DNA of 64,000 nucleotides, taken from Cryptomeria japonica (taxonomy: Eukaryota; Streptophyta; Pinopsida; Cupressales; Cupressaceae). The position numbers and the translations under genes were made by a program. The notes beneath the pieces are model-generated. The model ran no database searches and had not been told where the DNA came from. It saw nothing but the letters and a program-made list of their open reading frames with translations. The stretch is taken from contig NC_081408.1 of assembly GCF_030272615.1 (NCBI RefSeq), positions 311,069,118 to 311,133,117 of the forward strand. The letters run 5' to 3'. Positions 36,601 through 48,480 of this stretch are shown in pieces; positions within the stretch are counted from its first letter, which is position 1, and each line of letters opens with the position of its first letter.

Positions 36601-37707
36601 TGTGTGTGTGTGAAAAAGTGGTTTGTAAGCTGCAAGCACAACACTTCAATTAAGTCACCATAACAAAGTGACTAATTTCTTTCTAAAAGATGCGAGTATA
36701 AGATTTCTCTTAGAGTGTTATAAGCAATACCAGTGACTAGACTACACCAAGATGAAGGATTTAATCTATATGATATTAACTATATGGATGCAAGATGGAT
36801 GACTAATTCAAGCAAATAATCAATTCAAGCAACAATGGATGCAAACAATGATGAGTGAGTGAAATAGATGCAAATAATCTAAAAAGCACAATAATCTTCA
36901 ATGACTCCAGAGCAAAATTAGCATGATAATAATCTCCAAGTGTGTTCTCAAAAATCTCTGGGGTAAATTGGAATGAGAGCTGAAGACTGAATTTATAGAG
37001 AATTACAAAAGAGAAAATCTCAATTTAGGATTAATTGAAAATAATTGAGAAATCAGGTTAAGTTAACCTTGAGATAGATTCCAATTATAGTTTAATTGAA
37101 ATGCACTCAAATTAGAAGTCCAAGTTGCCTTGGAAATAATAATAAATTAATTCCATGCATTTGTGATAAAAATAGATAATTCTTTTATTTATTCAAGAAA
37201 AGAGTCTTTTCAATGCAATTGAACTTCTTTTTCTGAAAAGCTTTAAGTTCCAAGTTTAGAGAATAATTCAATAATTCAATTTAATTGCTTTTCTGATTTC
37301 AAGTTCTAAATTTAGAAAAAGAAATAATATCTCAAGTTTGATTTCTCTTTCAATTCAATTCTTTTTGTTTAATTTCAATTCAACTCTTGTTTTGTAATTA
37401 ATTCCTCTTTTGTAATAAGTTAATTCCTTTTGCATGATTAAATGGCAATTTTATTAATTAATTAAATATGCAAGGATATTTAATAAATTAAAATAGGATA
37501 ATTGATCAAAATGATATTCTTGAAAATGATTCAATTAATTAACTAAATATTTAATTAATATTGACTAATTGATTTGTCATGTGATATTTGATGATTAAAG
37601 AATTAATAATGTGATCAAGATTGATTCAATTGCCTTTGGTTAGGACCTTGGTGATGTTGTGGAGATTAGGGGCCCATGGTTTAGATGACCATTTTTAGGG
37701 TATTACA
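36601..37707 (-). repeat. Tat element 3' LTR
   Basis: Plus-strand ends are TGTGTGTG and GGGTATTACA; both match the other LTR at 52852-53997. It lacks a 41-bp segment (after 36650) present in the other copy. AT-rich, with repeated TTCAATT and AATTAATT runs; no gene inside. Confidence 0.93.
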
Positions 37708-37720
37708 TTTGCCCCTCTTT
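37708..37720 (-). other. Tat element polypurine tract
   Basis: Minus strand AAAGAGGGGCAAA directly before the 3' LTR; it confirms the minus-strand orientation of the element. Confidence 0.8.
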
Positions 37721-39392
37721 GAATTAATGTGTGAGCAGTGCTTGTTGGTTCAAAGAATGTGTGATGTCTAGGAGATACCAGTTCTGAACTTGAATGATTA
37801 CGAATTAGATGAAGAGAAAGGTGTTTAGCTTTATTCGAAGTGACAAAGTTGAATGAAGTCTGATTAAAGTGATACCGTTCCTGAACATGATTGAATTGAG
37901 GAATGATAGAAACAAAAGATACCGATGTTGAACTTGATTGATCAAGAAGTGGATCTTACTGATCTAGAACCTGATTGAAGTTAGATGTAGTGAGTGATGA
38001 TAAAAATTGATCTTCAACTTGAATGATCAAGATATGATGAAGATAAACTATTCAGCTTGATCAAGAAATGAATACTGAACACCTGCTTAGATTGAGTGTG
38101 ATCAAAGATACTCTTTGAACTTTTGATTAAGTCTAAATGAATAATCTATTTGATTTGAAGTGATGAAACTGATTAACGTTAAGAGGTTGATTTAGATGAA
38201 GGACAAATATCAGCTTGATTTGAAGCGATGAAACTGATATGCCCCTAGCGATTTATTTGATTCAGATAATCGAGAGATCTCAACTTGATGTGAAGTGATG
38301 AAGCTGAGATGCCCCTTAGCAATAAGAATTGATTTTATTTAGTTAAAAAAGATTTTGCTCTACTTTTGATGAAGATTTGAAAAATTTCTCAACTTGTGAG
38401 ATGTGAGGTCATAAGGTCATGAGTATGCCCCCTCGGGAACGAAATCGAAAGATAACGAGGGATCGAAGATTATAGGCAATTGTTGACGATGATAAGTTAT
38501 TTGAGCACAAATTGATTCTGAGGAATATTTGAAAAATTCGACGTTGATTGATAAGAAATTGAGCGTAGAGTTGATGTGTAGAATTAAAATTGATATTCAG
38601 CGTTGAAATTGAGCACAATTGGAAGAAAAATGAACATTTGATGAAAAGAGCGCTAAGTGGTTGAAATTGCGAAATTGACTAGCAAAATGATCTCGAATTT
38701 CGATTTTGATCCCGAAAATGGAATCAGAATGGGCAAATTAGCTAAGGGTACAATTTTCATGTCCATCGAAGCAAGTTGAAAAATTAGGTTTTTAGCTATA
38801 TATGGGACGAAAGTGTCATTTTCAAATCATTTTAACCCTCCAAGTTTGAAAATTCAAAAAGCCTTCTATGAAGTAAATGGTGGTCCCTACTCATTAGCAT
38901 CGATTTGAGAGCCATAGACATCATAATCAACCCCGAAACTATGAGCCACCAGTAAGTGATCGATCTTAAGCCTCTTTATGTTTTCAGTTTTGAATATTTT
39001 TTCTCATTTTTCAAGTTTTTTGCATGTTTGGGGTCGGGTTTCACATTTTATCATGCGAGATAGGATTCTGTCTCGTACGAGTAATTGGTAAATTTTCTTT
39101 TGTCATTTAGGGTTATTAGAATTGTCGTTCAGGACGCACCCTTGTATCATATGACAGGTCTGTAAAAAGACCATTTTGTCGTGCAGAGTCCAATAATTTA
39201 TCATTTGGGGTTATTTTATCGTACGATAGCTATTCTTGACTCGTACGAGATTTTGCTTCTTTATGTTTTGTCATTTAAGAGACAGTGAGCATTTTTGAAG
39301 GTCTAAACATGAAATTTTGATTTTGCATTTGACTTAGTTGGATTTGCGTGATGTTTTACTTCTCTTGTAGGCTAATTTGGAATGTTTTCTAA
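37721..39392. other. Non-coding 3' region of Tat element, upstream of the antisense gene
   Basis: No gene. Repeated GATGAAACTGA and TGCCCCT motifs lie around 38210-38330. Three 10-bp CGTACG palindromes (39072, 39218 and 39240) precede the plus-strand PMD frame. A TTTTTGCAG at 39409-39416 could be a 3' splice site, which would make part of this region an intron or leader of that gene. Confidence 0.5.
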
Positions 39393-41230
39393 TGCTTCAT
39401 TGTTGGGTTTTTGCAGGTTCGATTACCTCCTGTGCTCTTTAGATTCATTTATCCTCCTACTATGGTGTTAGTTCAATATTTATTTGAGGTTGAGAAGGCT
39501 CATATTGATGTATGTGGTTTGACGCATCTTCTTGGTTTGCCAGATATCCGTGTGAATCACGGAATGCTCACGGCATTGGTAGAGAGATTCCATTCAGAGC
39601 ATAATGCTTTTCATCTGCCAGTGGGGGAGTTGACTATCACTCCCGAAGATGTATATAGGATCCTCCGTATCCCTTTTGCTAGAGATAAGGTGGATTATGA
39701 TTTAGGGCACCTTCCAGGATTACAAGTAGTGAGGCATGTCTTCAATGATCCTGACATTTTGACTCGTTCCATTAGTTGAGACATATTGATGAGTAGGTAC
39801 AGCGAGGAGTTTCCTCTAGCATGTGTTCTAGCAGGGTTCATAGGCTATTTTCTGATGCCAGATAGAGGGCAGCAAGGTTTCTAGTGCGGATGGAGTCAGA
39901 TGCTAGAGAGATTGATAGAGACCCCTCAGAGACTTGGCTGGGGTTCATCTTTATTGGCCCACATGTATCAAGAGATGCATGAGATCGTGTATAGAGATGG
40001 GCGGAGCATGGCCGCTGGTGTATATATTTTGCAGGTGTGGGCTTGGGAGCACCTTCCTATTTGTCGGCCCATAGTAGATGATAGTAGAGAGCCTGGGTAG
40101 TCGATTATATACAGGTATGTTGGATACATTACGCAGTCCCATCTGAGCAAGACAGATTTTTGGAGACGATAGCTAGATGACCTGATAGCCATTGTATAGA
40201 GACCGCATAGAGGTTTGGAGCCTTGGGATGACTGAAGGCTAGTCCGCAGGGACCTTTTTGTCACGTGTCCTCTTATTGGGAGATCGCAGACCATTGTGGA
40301 GCGGTTTGTTGTATCACGGGTGATAAGGGAGTATGGCTGACCTCAGGGGATCTCGCAGGAGTTTACAGCGTATGCACATTATGCAGGTAAGGAGAGACAA
40401 GGATGGTCTCCACAGTTTTCCTATACATTGGCGATGCATGAGATGACTGGTTTACATCGCTTGAGGTGGGATTATATGGATGATGTGGTAGATGCAGGGT
40501 ATTTCCCCAGTATAGAGATTGGTTTCAGCAGCATCCATTCCATCGATTCATAGATCTAGTAGAGCAGGCTCCTCATATTAAGGATGTTGAGGATGATGCC
40601 CCCGCACTGGCACAGGGATAGGGACAGGGCTATAGGCAGGGATAGGCACTAAGAGCTAAGGCTCCACAGCAGAGTGGTGGTGATCCTGGTGCTAGTAGCA
40701 ATAGGGTTCTAGCTGAGGGTGGACAGTAGAGGGGTGAGGGCAGATCCCTAGGGCATGTAGGAGTACGATTGGGTGGGACTGAGGAGGAGCGAATAGCTAT
40801 GAGATAGGTCCGGCAGCGACGAGATGAGCAAGGTGGAGCTACAGGTGGAGATGGGGGTGGGGAGCCTGTGAGAGAGCAGGAGACTGATGCAGGGTGGTCA
40901 ATGAGAGAATCTCTTGTAGAGCTGCAACCACAGTTGATAGTGGCTCAGACTCAGCTGGTGGAGTGAGACTAGTAGCTTGCCAAGGTGAGGGTCAAGTGTG
41001 ATCACTAGATCACATCATTGAGGGCAGAGTCTAGAGCAGAGATAGAGGCTTTACGACAGGAGGTCCTTCTCCAGAGTAGTAGGGAAGCCTACTATGTGGT
41101 AGCATATAGTGTTGCAATTCCTATTGCACAGCAGGTGATACCCTACTTGTAGTATATGGGATGATCAAAGGGAGCTCGGGCACCTTGTTAGGATCTCGGC
41201 CATCAAGCTCCTCCTCCTTGACCAGTTGAT
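39393..41230 (+). pseudogene. Plant mobile domain (PMD) gene carried antisense in the Tat element
   Basis: Plus-strand frame, open from 39393 to a TGA at 39779, then readable in the same frame with several stops. The core matches the aminotransferase-like plant mobile domain seen in MAIN/MAIL1-type proteins and in plant transposable elements: LTALVERFHSEHNAFHLP near 39570-39625, GELTITPEDVYRIL near 39625, then LGWGSSLLAHMY and LQVWAWEHLP near 39930-40060. Further coding is seen near 40390-40510. Downstream sequence looks like a Gly/Gln-rich linker (40600-40870) and a coiled coil (about 40910-41090). No clear start codon: the first in-frame ATG is at 39462, or an exon joins at GCAG 39416. It runs opposite to gag-pol. 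Function in the element is unknown. Confidence 0.8.
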
Positions 41231-42888
41231 GAGGGAGAGGGTGCTAGCTAGTTTATTTCTTTTTGTAGCTTGGATATTTTTTGTAGACACACCCATTTTT
41301 TTGTAGCCTATACGATTCTTGCTCCGATGGGAGTTTGTATATGTCATTTGACATAATTTTGTACCTTTAGACTTGACATGATATATATATACCAGATCCG
41401 ATTTGACTTCATCATACTTGTGTTGATTCGTTTATGAGATGTCTTTTATATGCTTTATTCTATATGTATGCATTTCTTTTCAATATGAATGTATGTAATA
41501 CAAAATGATTATGGATGTCTATTTTTATTTCTTTTCATATGCAAATGAATGAATGTGTAATGAGTAATATGAGTAATGCAATGTTTTTAGTTTTCTATGC
41601 AATAAGATGAATGCAAATGAGTAAATAATGAAATGTATGAATCTACATTAAATGTTATGTATGCAGATAATATCTCAAAAAATAAGTACTCGATCGAAGA
41701 AAAGATGATAAATAGACCTCTTAGCATAAGAAATGATGATGCTTCCAGCTTTCATTCAGAAGATAAAGAGATTATTATCATACCGAAATCACTCTAAATT
41801 CACAAAAATGTAGAATGATATACAAAATGATATGTGAAATGATATGCGAAATGATATGCAAAATGAATCCTAAACCTAGTCACTAGATTTACAATACTTA
41901 AGATTCATCACTGAGCATAACAAACACAACAGGTAGGTTAGAGTTCCTTTCTTTTTCAATGTGCAATATTAATTATCTTGTCCGCAATGACCCTTTTTCA
42001 TTCATATCCATGGATAGATTTCATAGGTACCTGAATTGCATCATAAAGAAATTCCCCCAAAACAGACAAAGAAATGATATGGACCTCCCTATAGCATACA
42101 AATAAGAAGAGTCGAGGTATGTGAGGTTATTTCACCTTGTTGTGAAGACTTTTATCATAGACACCCAGCTAATTTATATGTTCCTAGATCATTGGGTTCA
42201 TTCTTACAAGCAGAAAACAAAGAAAATATTATGCCCCCAATCCTTGCTCCTCTTAGTCACAATAGACTTCCTCAAGTTACTTAGAGGGATAATTATCGAA
42301 AACCAATTTAAAAGATAGCACACAAAGAAAATTTTCATTCATAGCTCAAACTGTTTAGTGATTGTTTTCCATTATCTTGTTTTGCTTGTTTACTCAGTGA
42401 TAAAAACTCTTTGGTAGTTAGGAGACAGGTGACTGACTCAGAGTGGATGACCAGGTTTCACTAATGGAAAGATGACTTGTTTGACACTACATAGGATATG
42501 TAAACTGCTATGTTGAGTAACCTAAGACTAGGACACTGATCAGTTTCAAGTCATGAGAGTTCCAATGAACAAGGATGTCACAAAAGTGACTGAAAAATAT
42601 GTACAAGCGAAAGCAAAAGATGCATGAAAGTGAGAAATGCCAACGTTGCATTGATAGATGGAGCACTTGAGTACAAGAGGTGCCTGTTTGCCAGGTTTTC
42701 ACCTACTTGGCAGCGATTCATTTTTTTTTACCAAGCTGCCTGTTTACCAGGTTTTCACCAGGGCATTTTCTTTCTTTTTATTGTATTTTTCTTTTGATGA
42801 TTTTTCTCTTTTTTTTTTTGTATTTTTTTATTTTTCTGATTTTTTCCAGGACTTTTTCCAGCTGTACAAGTTGGTGGCACAGAGAATG
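41231..42888. other. Non-coding spacer between PMD gene and integrase end
   Basis: No supportable gene. AT-rich, with short GAATG/AAATGATATG repeats near 41480-41870 and T-rich tracts at 42719-42850. Confidence 0.6.
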
Positions 42889-45800
42889 CTAAGAAAAGAA
42901 TTTCTTCAAGTGGATGGTGTTAATCAGTTCATGGAGTTGTTCTCCTTCTAAGTTTGAGAGTTGATAGGCACCAGAGCTGAATACTACAGTAAGAATGTAG
43001 GGACCCAACTAGTTGGGTTCAAACTTCCCTTTGTTATCTCGAAATTGTTGATTTTTTGGATTTTCTCTGAGAACTAGGTCACCAACTTAAAATTATCTTT
43101 GTCAAACTTTCTTGTTATATCCTCTGGACATTCTCTTCTGATACACTCTGAGATGATCAAACACCACTTGCCGATGCTCATCCAGCAATTCGAGTTCTTG
43201 CAATCTAGATATTCTATGATCTTCATTAGTAATAAGACCTTGCAAAGAAATCTTAGATATGGTATTTCTACTTCAATGGGTAATACTGCTTCAGACCCAT
43301 ACACCAAAGAGAAAGGTGTAGCCCCAGTAGGTGTTCTGATACTTGTTTTGTAAGCCCATAATGCAGGATTGAGCTACAGATGCCAATCCTTCCCGGATTT
43401 GTTCACTGTTCTATGCAAGATAGTCAGTAGGTTTTTGTTAGATGCCTCAGCTTGTCCATTACCTTGAGGGTAATATACTGATGACCAACATTGCTTTATT
43501 TTGAATTTCTCACAAAGATCATCTAGATCTTTATTCTTAAATTGTCCTCCATTATCAGTCATGATGGATGAAGATATCCCATACTTGAAGATGATATAGT
43601 TCAGGATGAACAAGGCGACCTATTTATCAGTTGCTTTAATGAGTGGAACTGCTTCTACTCACTTGGTGAAATACTCAATGGCATTTATGATGAATTTATG
43701 TCCATTGGATGAAGCAGAATATATCTGACCAATAAGATCAAAGGCCCATTTCTGAAAAGGCCAGTGTGTTATAAACAATATGAGGTCCCTTGCCGGGGCA
43801 TGTATGAGATTTCCATGAAGCTGACATTTCTCACAAGTCTTAGCCAATTTTATGGCATCTTTTTCCATGTCTGGCTAGTAGTAGCCAACCCGTAATAGTT
43901 TTTGAGCTAAAGTAAGACCATTCAAATGAGATCCACAAATACCTTCATGAACTTCCGATAATGCATGTTTAGATTCTTTAGTTTCTAGACATCTAAGAAA
44001 TGTACCATCCAAACCTTGTCTAAATAAATCATTAGCTATGATAACATACTGCGAAGCGTTTCGATTTAGGTTTCTTTTCTCATTTCGGGTAAGATTTCCT
44101 GGGTTAATTTGGTCACATAGATAGGAATAGATGTGGTTGTATTGGGATGAGTCATGTCCAATAATAGAAAAAACTATTTGGGTCTCAGGAGAATCATAAG
44201 CGGGGTAATATAACTCTTCCACCAGGAAATCAAAGCAAAAATTGGACTCCTGTAACTCCAGTATAGATGCCAAGGTAGCCATAGCATCCGCTGATCTATT
44301 TGCAGATCTAGGGATCTGTTGGAATGATACAAAAGAAAAATACTTCTTAAGATCATTAACCATTCTCTTGTAAGGCATCAGTTTCTCATCTCGAGTCTGA
44401 TATGTATCATTGATTTGATTAACCACCAGCTGAGAATCTCCATAGATATACAATTCTACAACCTTACATTCAATAGCTAGTTTTATCCCATTCACCAAAG
44501 CTTCATATTCTACAATGTTGTTTGTGCAAGGGAATAGAATCTTATAAGACTTTGGGATTGTATACTTCTGAGGAGTAATGAATAATATGCCAACACCTGA
44601 ACCATTTTGAGTAAAGGACCCATCAAAGAACATTTTCCAAGGTTGTTGAGTAAGGTGCATTATAGATTGATCTGGAAACTCTATGTGTAGCGGTTGAGTG
44701 TCCCTAGGTAGAGCTTTAGCAAGTTGATCAGCAATTACCTGTCCTTTTATGGCTTTGTGTTCCACATATTCAATGTCAAACTCTGTAAGGATTATGACCC
44801 ATTTTGCTAATCTTCCTGTAAGTGTTGCCTTATTGAGAAGATACTTGAGTGGATCAATTTTGGCCACTAGCTTGACTGAATGTGCTAGCATGTAGTGTCT
44901 CAGTTTTTGTGATGAAAAGACTAACGCCAAGCATGCTTTTTTTATTATAGTGTAGTTCATTTCATAAGACACCAATGTCCTACTGATGTAATAAATAGCT
45001 TGTTCCTTTTTGTTGTCATCATGTTGCACAAAAAGTACCCCCAGTGACGAATCAGTTGCTGATATATATGAAGATGTTGTTTGCATTGCTGATCCCAGTT
45101 ATATATTACTCCTTTTCTCAATACCTTTGTGAAAGGTTGAGCTTTGTTTTCTAGTTGAGAAATGAATCGTCTGATGGATTGGAGATGTCCTTGTAGACTT
45201 CTCATTTGACTGATGTTCTTCAGAGGTGGCATTTCCATTATAGCTTGAACCTTCTTAGGATCAACCTCAATTCCCTTCTTTGAAATGATATAGCCAAGTA
45301 GTTTACCAGATGTCACTCTGAATGCACACTTCTTTGGATTTAACTAGAGTTTGAACTTTTCCATTCTATCGAGTATAGGTCCTAACTCTTGAATATGCAT
45401 TGATCTTTTCATAGTCTTCACTAAGGTGTCCTCAACATATTCTTCCATATTCTTATGCATCATGTCATGAAAAATAGTTGTAACTGCTCTTTGATAGGTT
45501 GCTACTACATTATTTAGCCCAAATGCCATGATGTTCCATCAAAAGGTTCCCCATGCACAGGTGAAAGATGTATTTTCTTGATCTTCAGGAGCTATTTTGA
45601 TTTGATTATATCCAGAGAATCCATCCATTAGTGAGTACATCTCATATCTAGTAGTCATGTCAACTATCATATCAATATTTGGTAATGGAAAGTCATCCTT
45701 CAGACATGCTTTATTAAGATCTTTGAAGTCAGTACAAACTTTGATAGACTTGTCTGCCTTTGACATAGGTACTATGTTTGAAATCCATTCAGCATAATCT

Positions 45801-46087
45801 ATAGCTCTGATGAATCCAGCTTTGAGCAGTTTTTCTAGTTCAGCCTTGACTAATAGTGCTACATGCGGGTGCATCTTACAAAGTTTTTGCTTAACTAGTT
45901 TTACTCTTGGTGTAATTGAAAGATGGTGCATAATGAGATCAGGATCCAAGCCTGGGATATTAGAGTACGTCCATGCAAAGTTTATTTTCTTTTCTAAGAA
46001 TAGCTGAGTGAACTCCTTCAATTCTTCTGCTGATAGTGATTGAGCTACATGAATGATGTGTGGTGTCTCTTGACTCCCAATATTCAC
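42889..46087 (-). pseudogene. Tat pol: RT, RNase H, second RNase H, integrase
   Basis: RT at 46087-45344 contains VCTDFKDLNKA and SLMDGFSGYNQI near 45590-45740. Its active site reads YVED near 45430 instead of YVDD, so a catalytic Asp is lost. A first RNase H (SATDSSLGVLF near 45060) is followed by a second RNase H at about 44650-44260 (MFFDGS, YEAL, YGDSQLV, SADAMATLAS), the hallmark of Tat elements. The integrase has its zinc region near 43840 (CEKCQLHGN), core aspartates in FDLIG (about 43745) and TDNGGQF (about 43545), and Glu in GQAEAS (about 43450). A C-terminal segment ends with TAG at 42889. The longest uninterrupted stretch is 43875-45086. Several stops, including TGA near 45536, break the chain. 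Confidence 0.92.
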
Positions 46088-47880
46088 TAGCTAAGTTGGA
46101 TCGATCAATGTGGAGGACCTTTCCTAGAAATGACTTGGCAGTATATCAAGTATCTCACCTTCAGGCACCTCAAAGAGGTTTTCACCTTTAGGTACGTCCT
46201 TTATTTTCTCTTTTTTAGATTCTGACACTGCCACAATGTGGTTTTCACCATCAAATCTTTTATTTTTATTTTTCTTGTTTTTGCGACTAAGATACTTGAT
46301 ATCCACTTCAGTCATGTTTTCACTTTGTTCACTAGTGGAAGAGTCTATAGGTTCGACTACATTGAGATAATAGGCTAATGTATAGTCATTGGCAAAAGTA
46401 GGTATATTCATGGGTTGGTTTTGTAAAGTACAGTCAATCAATTTGGGATGTACTAAGTATAAATCTTGGATAGGTTCAAGAGTGTTCATGGTATTGTTAT
46501 CACAGTGGTGGATCGAAAAGTCGAGTTCTAGAAGAATACGTTGTGTAAGTGTTTCGAGACCAGGAAGAGTCAAATCATGATTATTAAAGTTCACATTAAT
46601 ATTTAGTTGATTTAATCTGATAGACATACTTGTAACATCGTTCACTACTCCAGACTGGACGTCATATCGTGGTTTAATAGTGATAAGATTAGTAGATAGA
46701 TTTTCATTGTTTGTATTAGTTGATTCAGAATTTGAGGTTGAGTAGATATCATCTTGAATAAGATTGTCATCAGAGTCATCAAAGTCATTGGATGAAGTTT
46801 CTGAGTCTTCTTCAGGTGATTTAGTAAGAATATGTATGGTATCAATACCAACATCTTTAATGTTGCAAGTTCCTTCATGTTATGGTTCATTTGCCACTTG
46901 TATCTGACACACCTATTGATATGATCTTGATGTTTCTATGATTTGTTGTCGTCTACTCCATTCAGCTTCTTCTGGACTGATAACTAGTTCTTGTTTTGTA
47001 GCTTCCAACTCTTCTTGTGTAGTGCTATACCTAATTTGTTCTGTTTTAGGATAGGGGTACATAGATGAGAAGCTTTCTACTATTCTTCCTTCTTTCAGTC
47101 CTTGTTCATAATTTGCTTGTCTCTTTTGTCTAATTTCCTATATTTATTTCTCTAGTTTTATGCGCATTAGCTCTTGAGCATCATTTATGACATTGCCAAA
47201 CTCTTCTGGAGTTTCTGTAGTGGATGTGTCTGAGAGGTGGTTAGGACCCCATTCATACTCATTTGAATCAGTCTCTTAATCGTCTATTTCTTACCTACCA
47301 GTATATATGACTGGAACTTTTAGTGGTGCAAAAAATTCTCTTATTCTTACTACTTCATCTACTATATCTTCTGGGACCTCAACTTGTTTTATTGTAGTTG
47401 ACACCATCGAAGCTTGAGCACTGACTATTTCTTCTTTCTTGACTATTGATTCCTCTTTCTCTTTTCTACACTCTGCTTTTGTTTGTTGAGTGTCTACTTC
47501 CTATAATGTTAAAGGCGATATTCTTTTCTGCCACTTGAACTTAGATACATGTTTTTGGTCTGATGTCTTTTTCGGATTGTATCCCAGTCCAGCCTTATCA
47601 TTTATGGATTTGGTTTGTAGCTAAATTGGTTCAGTAATACCTTCCTTTTGTTTTCCCAAAGGACCAATACCTGAGTACCCCATGCGTTGGATCATTTTGT
47701 AGCCAGGACCATATTGGTTTGAGGAAATCTCACAATGTCATACCTCCTCATTTTGACTATCTTCCTTAAAGAGCCAGTTAAGAAAAGCATCTTCTTCTAT
47801 TTCATCTGCCAAGGAGGTAGAAGACTGTACAAAGAGACCATCATATATGGTATTCAGAGCTAAAGTTTGTGTCCTCATAG
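46088..47880 (-). pseudogene. Tat protease-RT spacer with G-patch-like motif
   Basis: Minus-strand coding remnants between protease and RT. A G-patch-like motif (MGYSGIGPLGK, then GITEP and GLGYNP) lies near 47580-47700, as is common between protease and RT in Tat elements. The rest is poorly conserved, Glu/Lys/Ser-rich sequence. The longest open part is 46124-46645. Stops at several points, including a TAG just after the GITEPI motif. Confidence 0.65.
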
Positions 47881-47899
47881 CCTCTGATGGCTTGCCCAG

Positions 47900-48480
47900 C
47901 TATTTTGGTGATGGAGGGAGAGAAACTAATGAAAGTACTAGTTCTATCTTGTAGCCATCCATGTCAGTATTTGTAATCTTCATTCTCTTTTCTAAGTCTT
48001 TCATTAGTGCTTCTAGATCTGCATTTGGAGAGGCTGCCCTATTATGAGGCACAAAAGTATCTGTACCTTTTGTCAATGCATTACAGACAACATTTGTATC
48101 AACAAGAATACTGACTTCAGCTCCGTTATAAGGAAACTTTAAGCATTGATGGTATGTTGATGGTACTGCCTTCATTTCATGAATCCATGGCCTGCCCAGT
48201 AATATATTATATGACAATGGAATATCAAGAACCTGGAAAAGGACATCTCTCTCTACTGGTCCTACACTGATTGGTAATGACACTAGAACTTTAGAAGTCC
48301 TTTCTTCTTCATCATAGGATTTTATTGTTATTTTCTTGCCAGGATCAATAACATTTTCAAAGAATCCTAGTTGTGTAAGCAAACTGTAAGTACAGATATT
48401 CAACCCCACACCTCCATCTATCAAAACATGTTTGACTTTGTGTTTTTGGATCTTGGCTTCAATATGCAATGGCTAGTTAT
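47900..48480 (-). pseudogene. Tat aspartic protease domain
   Basis: The open minus-strand frame 47900-48469 contains VLIDGGVGLN near 48420, the protease active-site loop in the DGG form often found in Tat elements, and LLGRPWIH near 48180-48200, matching the second conserved block. Coding of the gag-protease junction continues upstream with stops. Confidence 0.82.
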
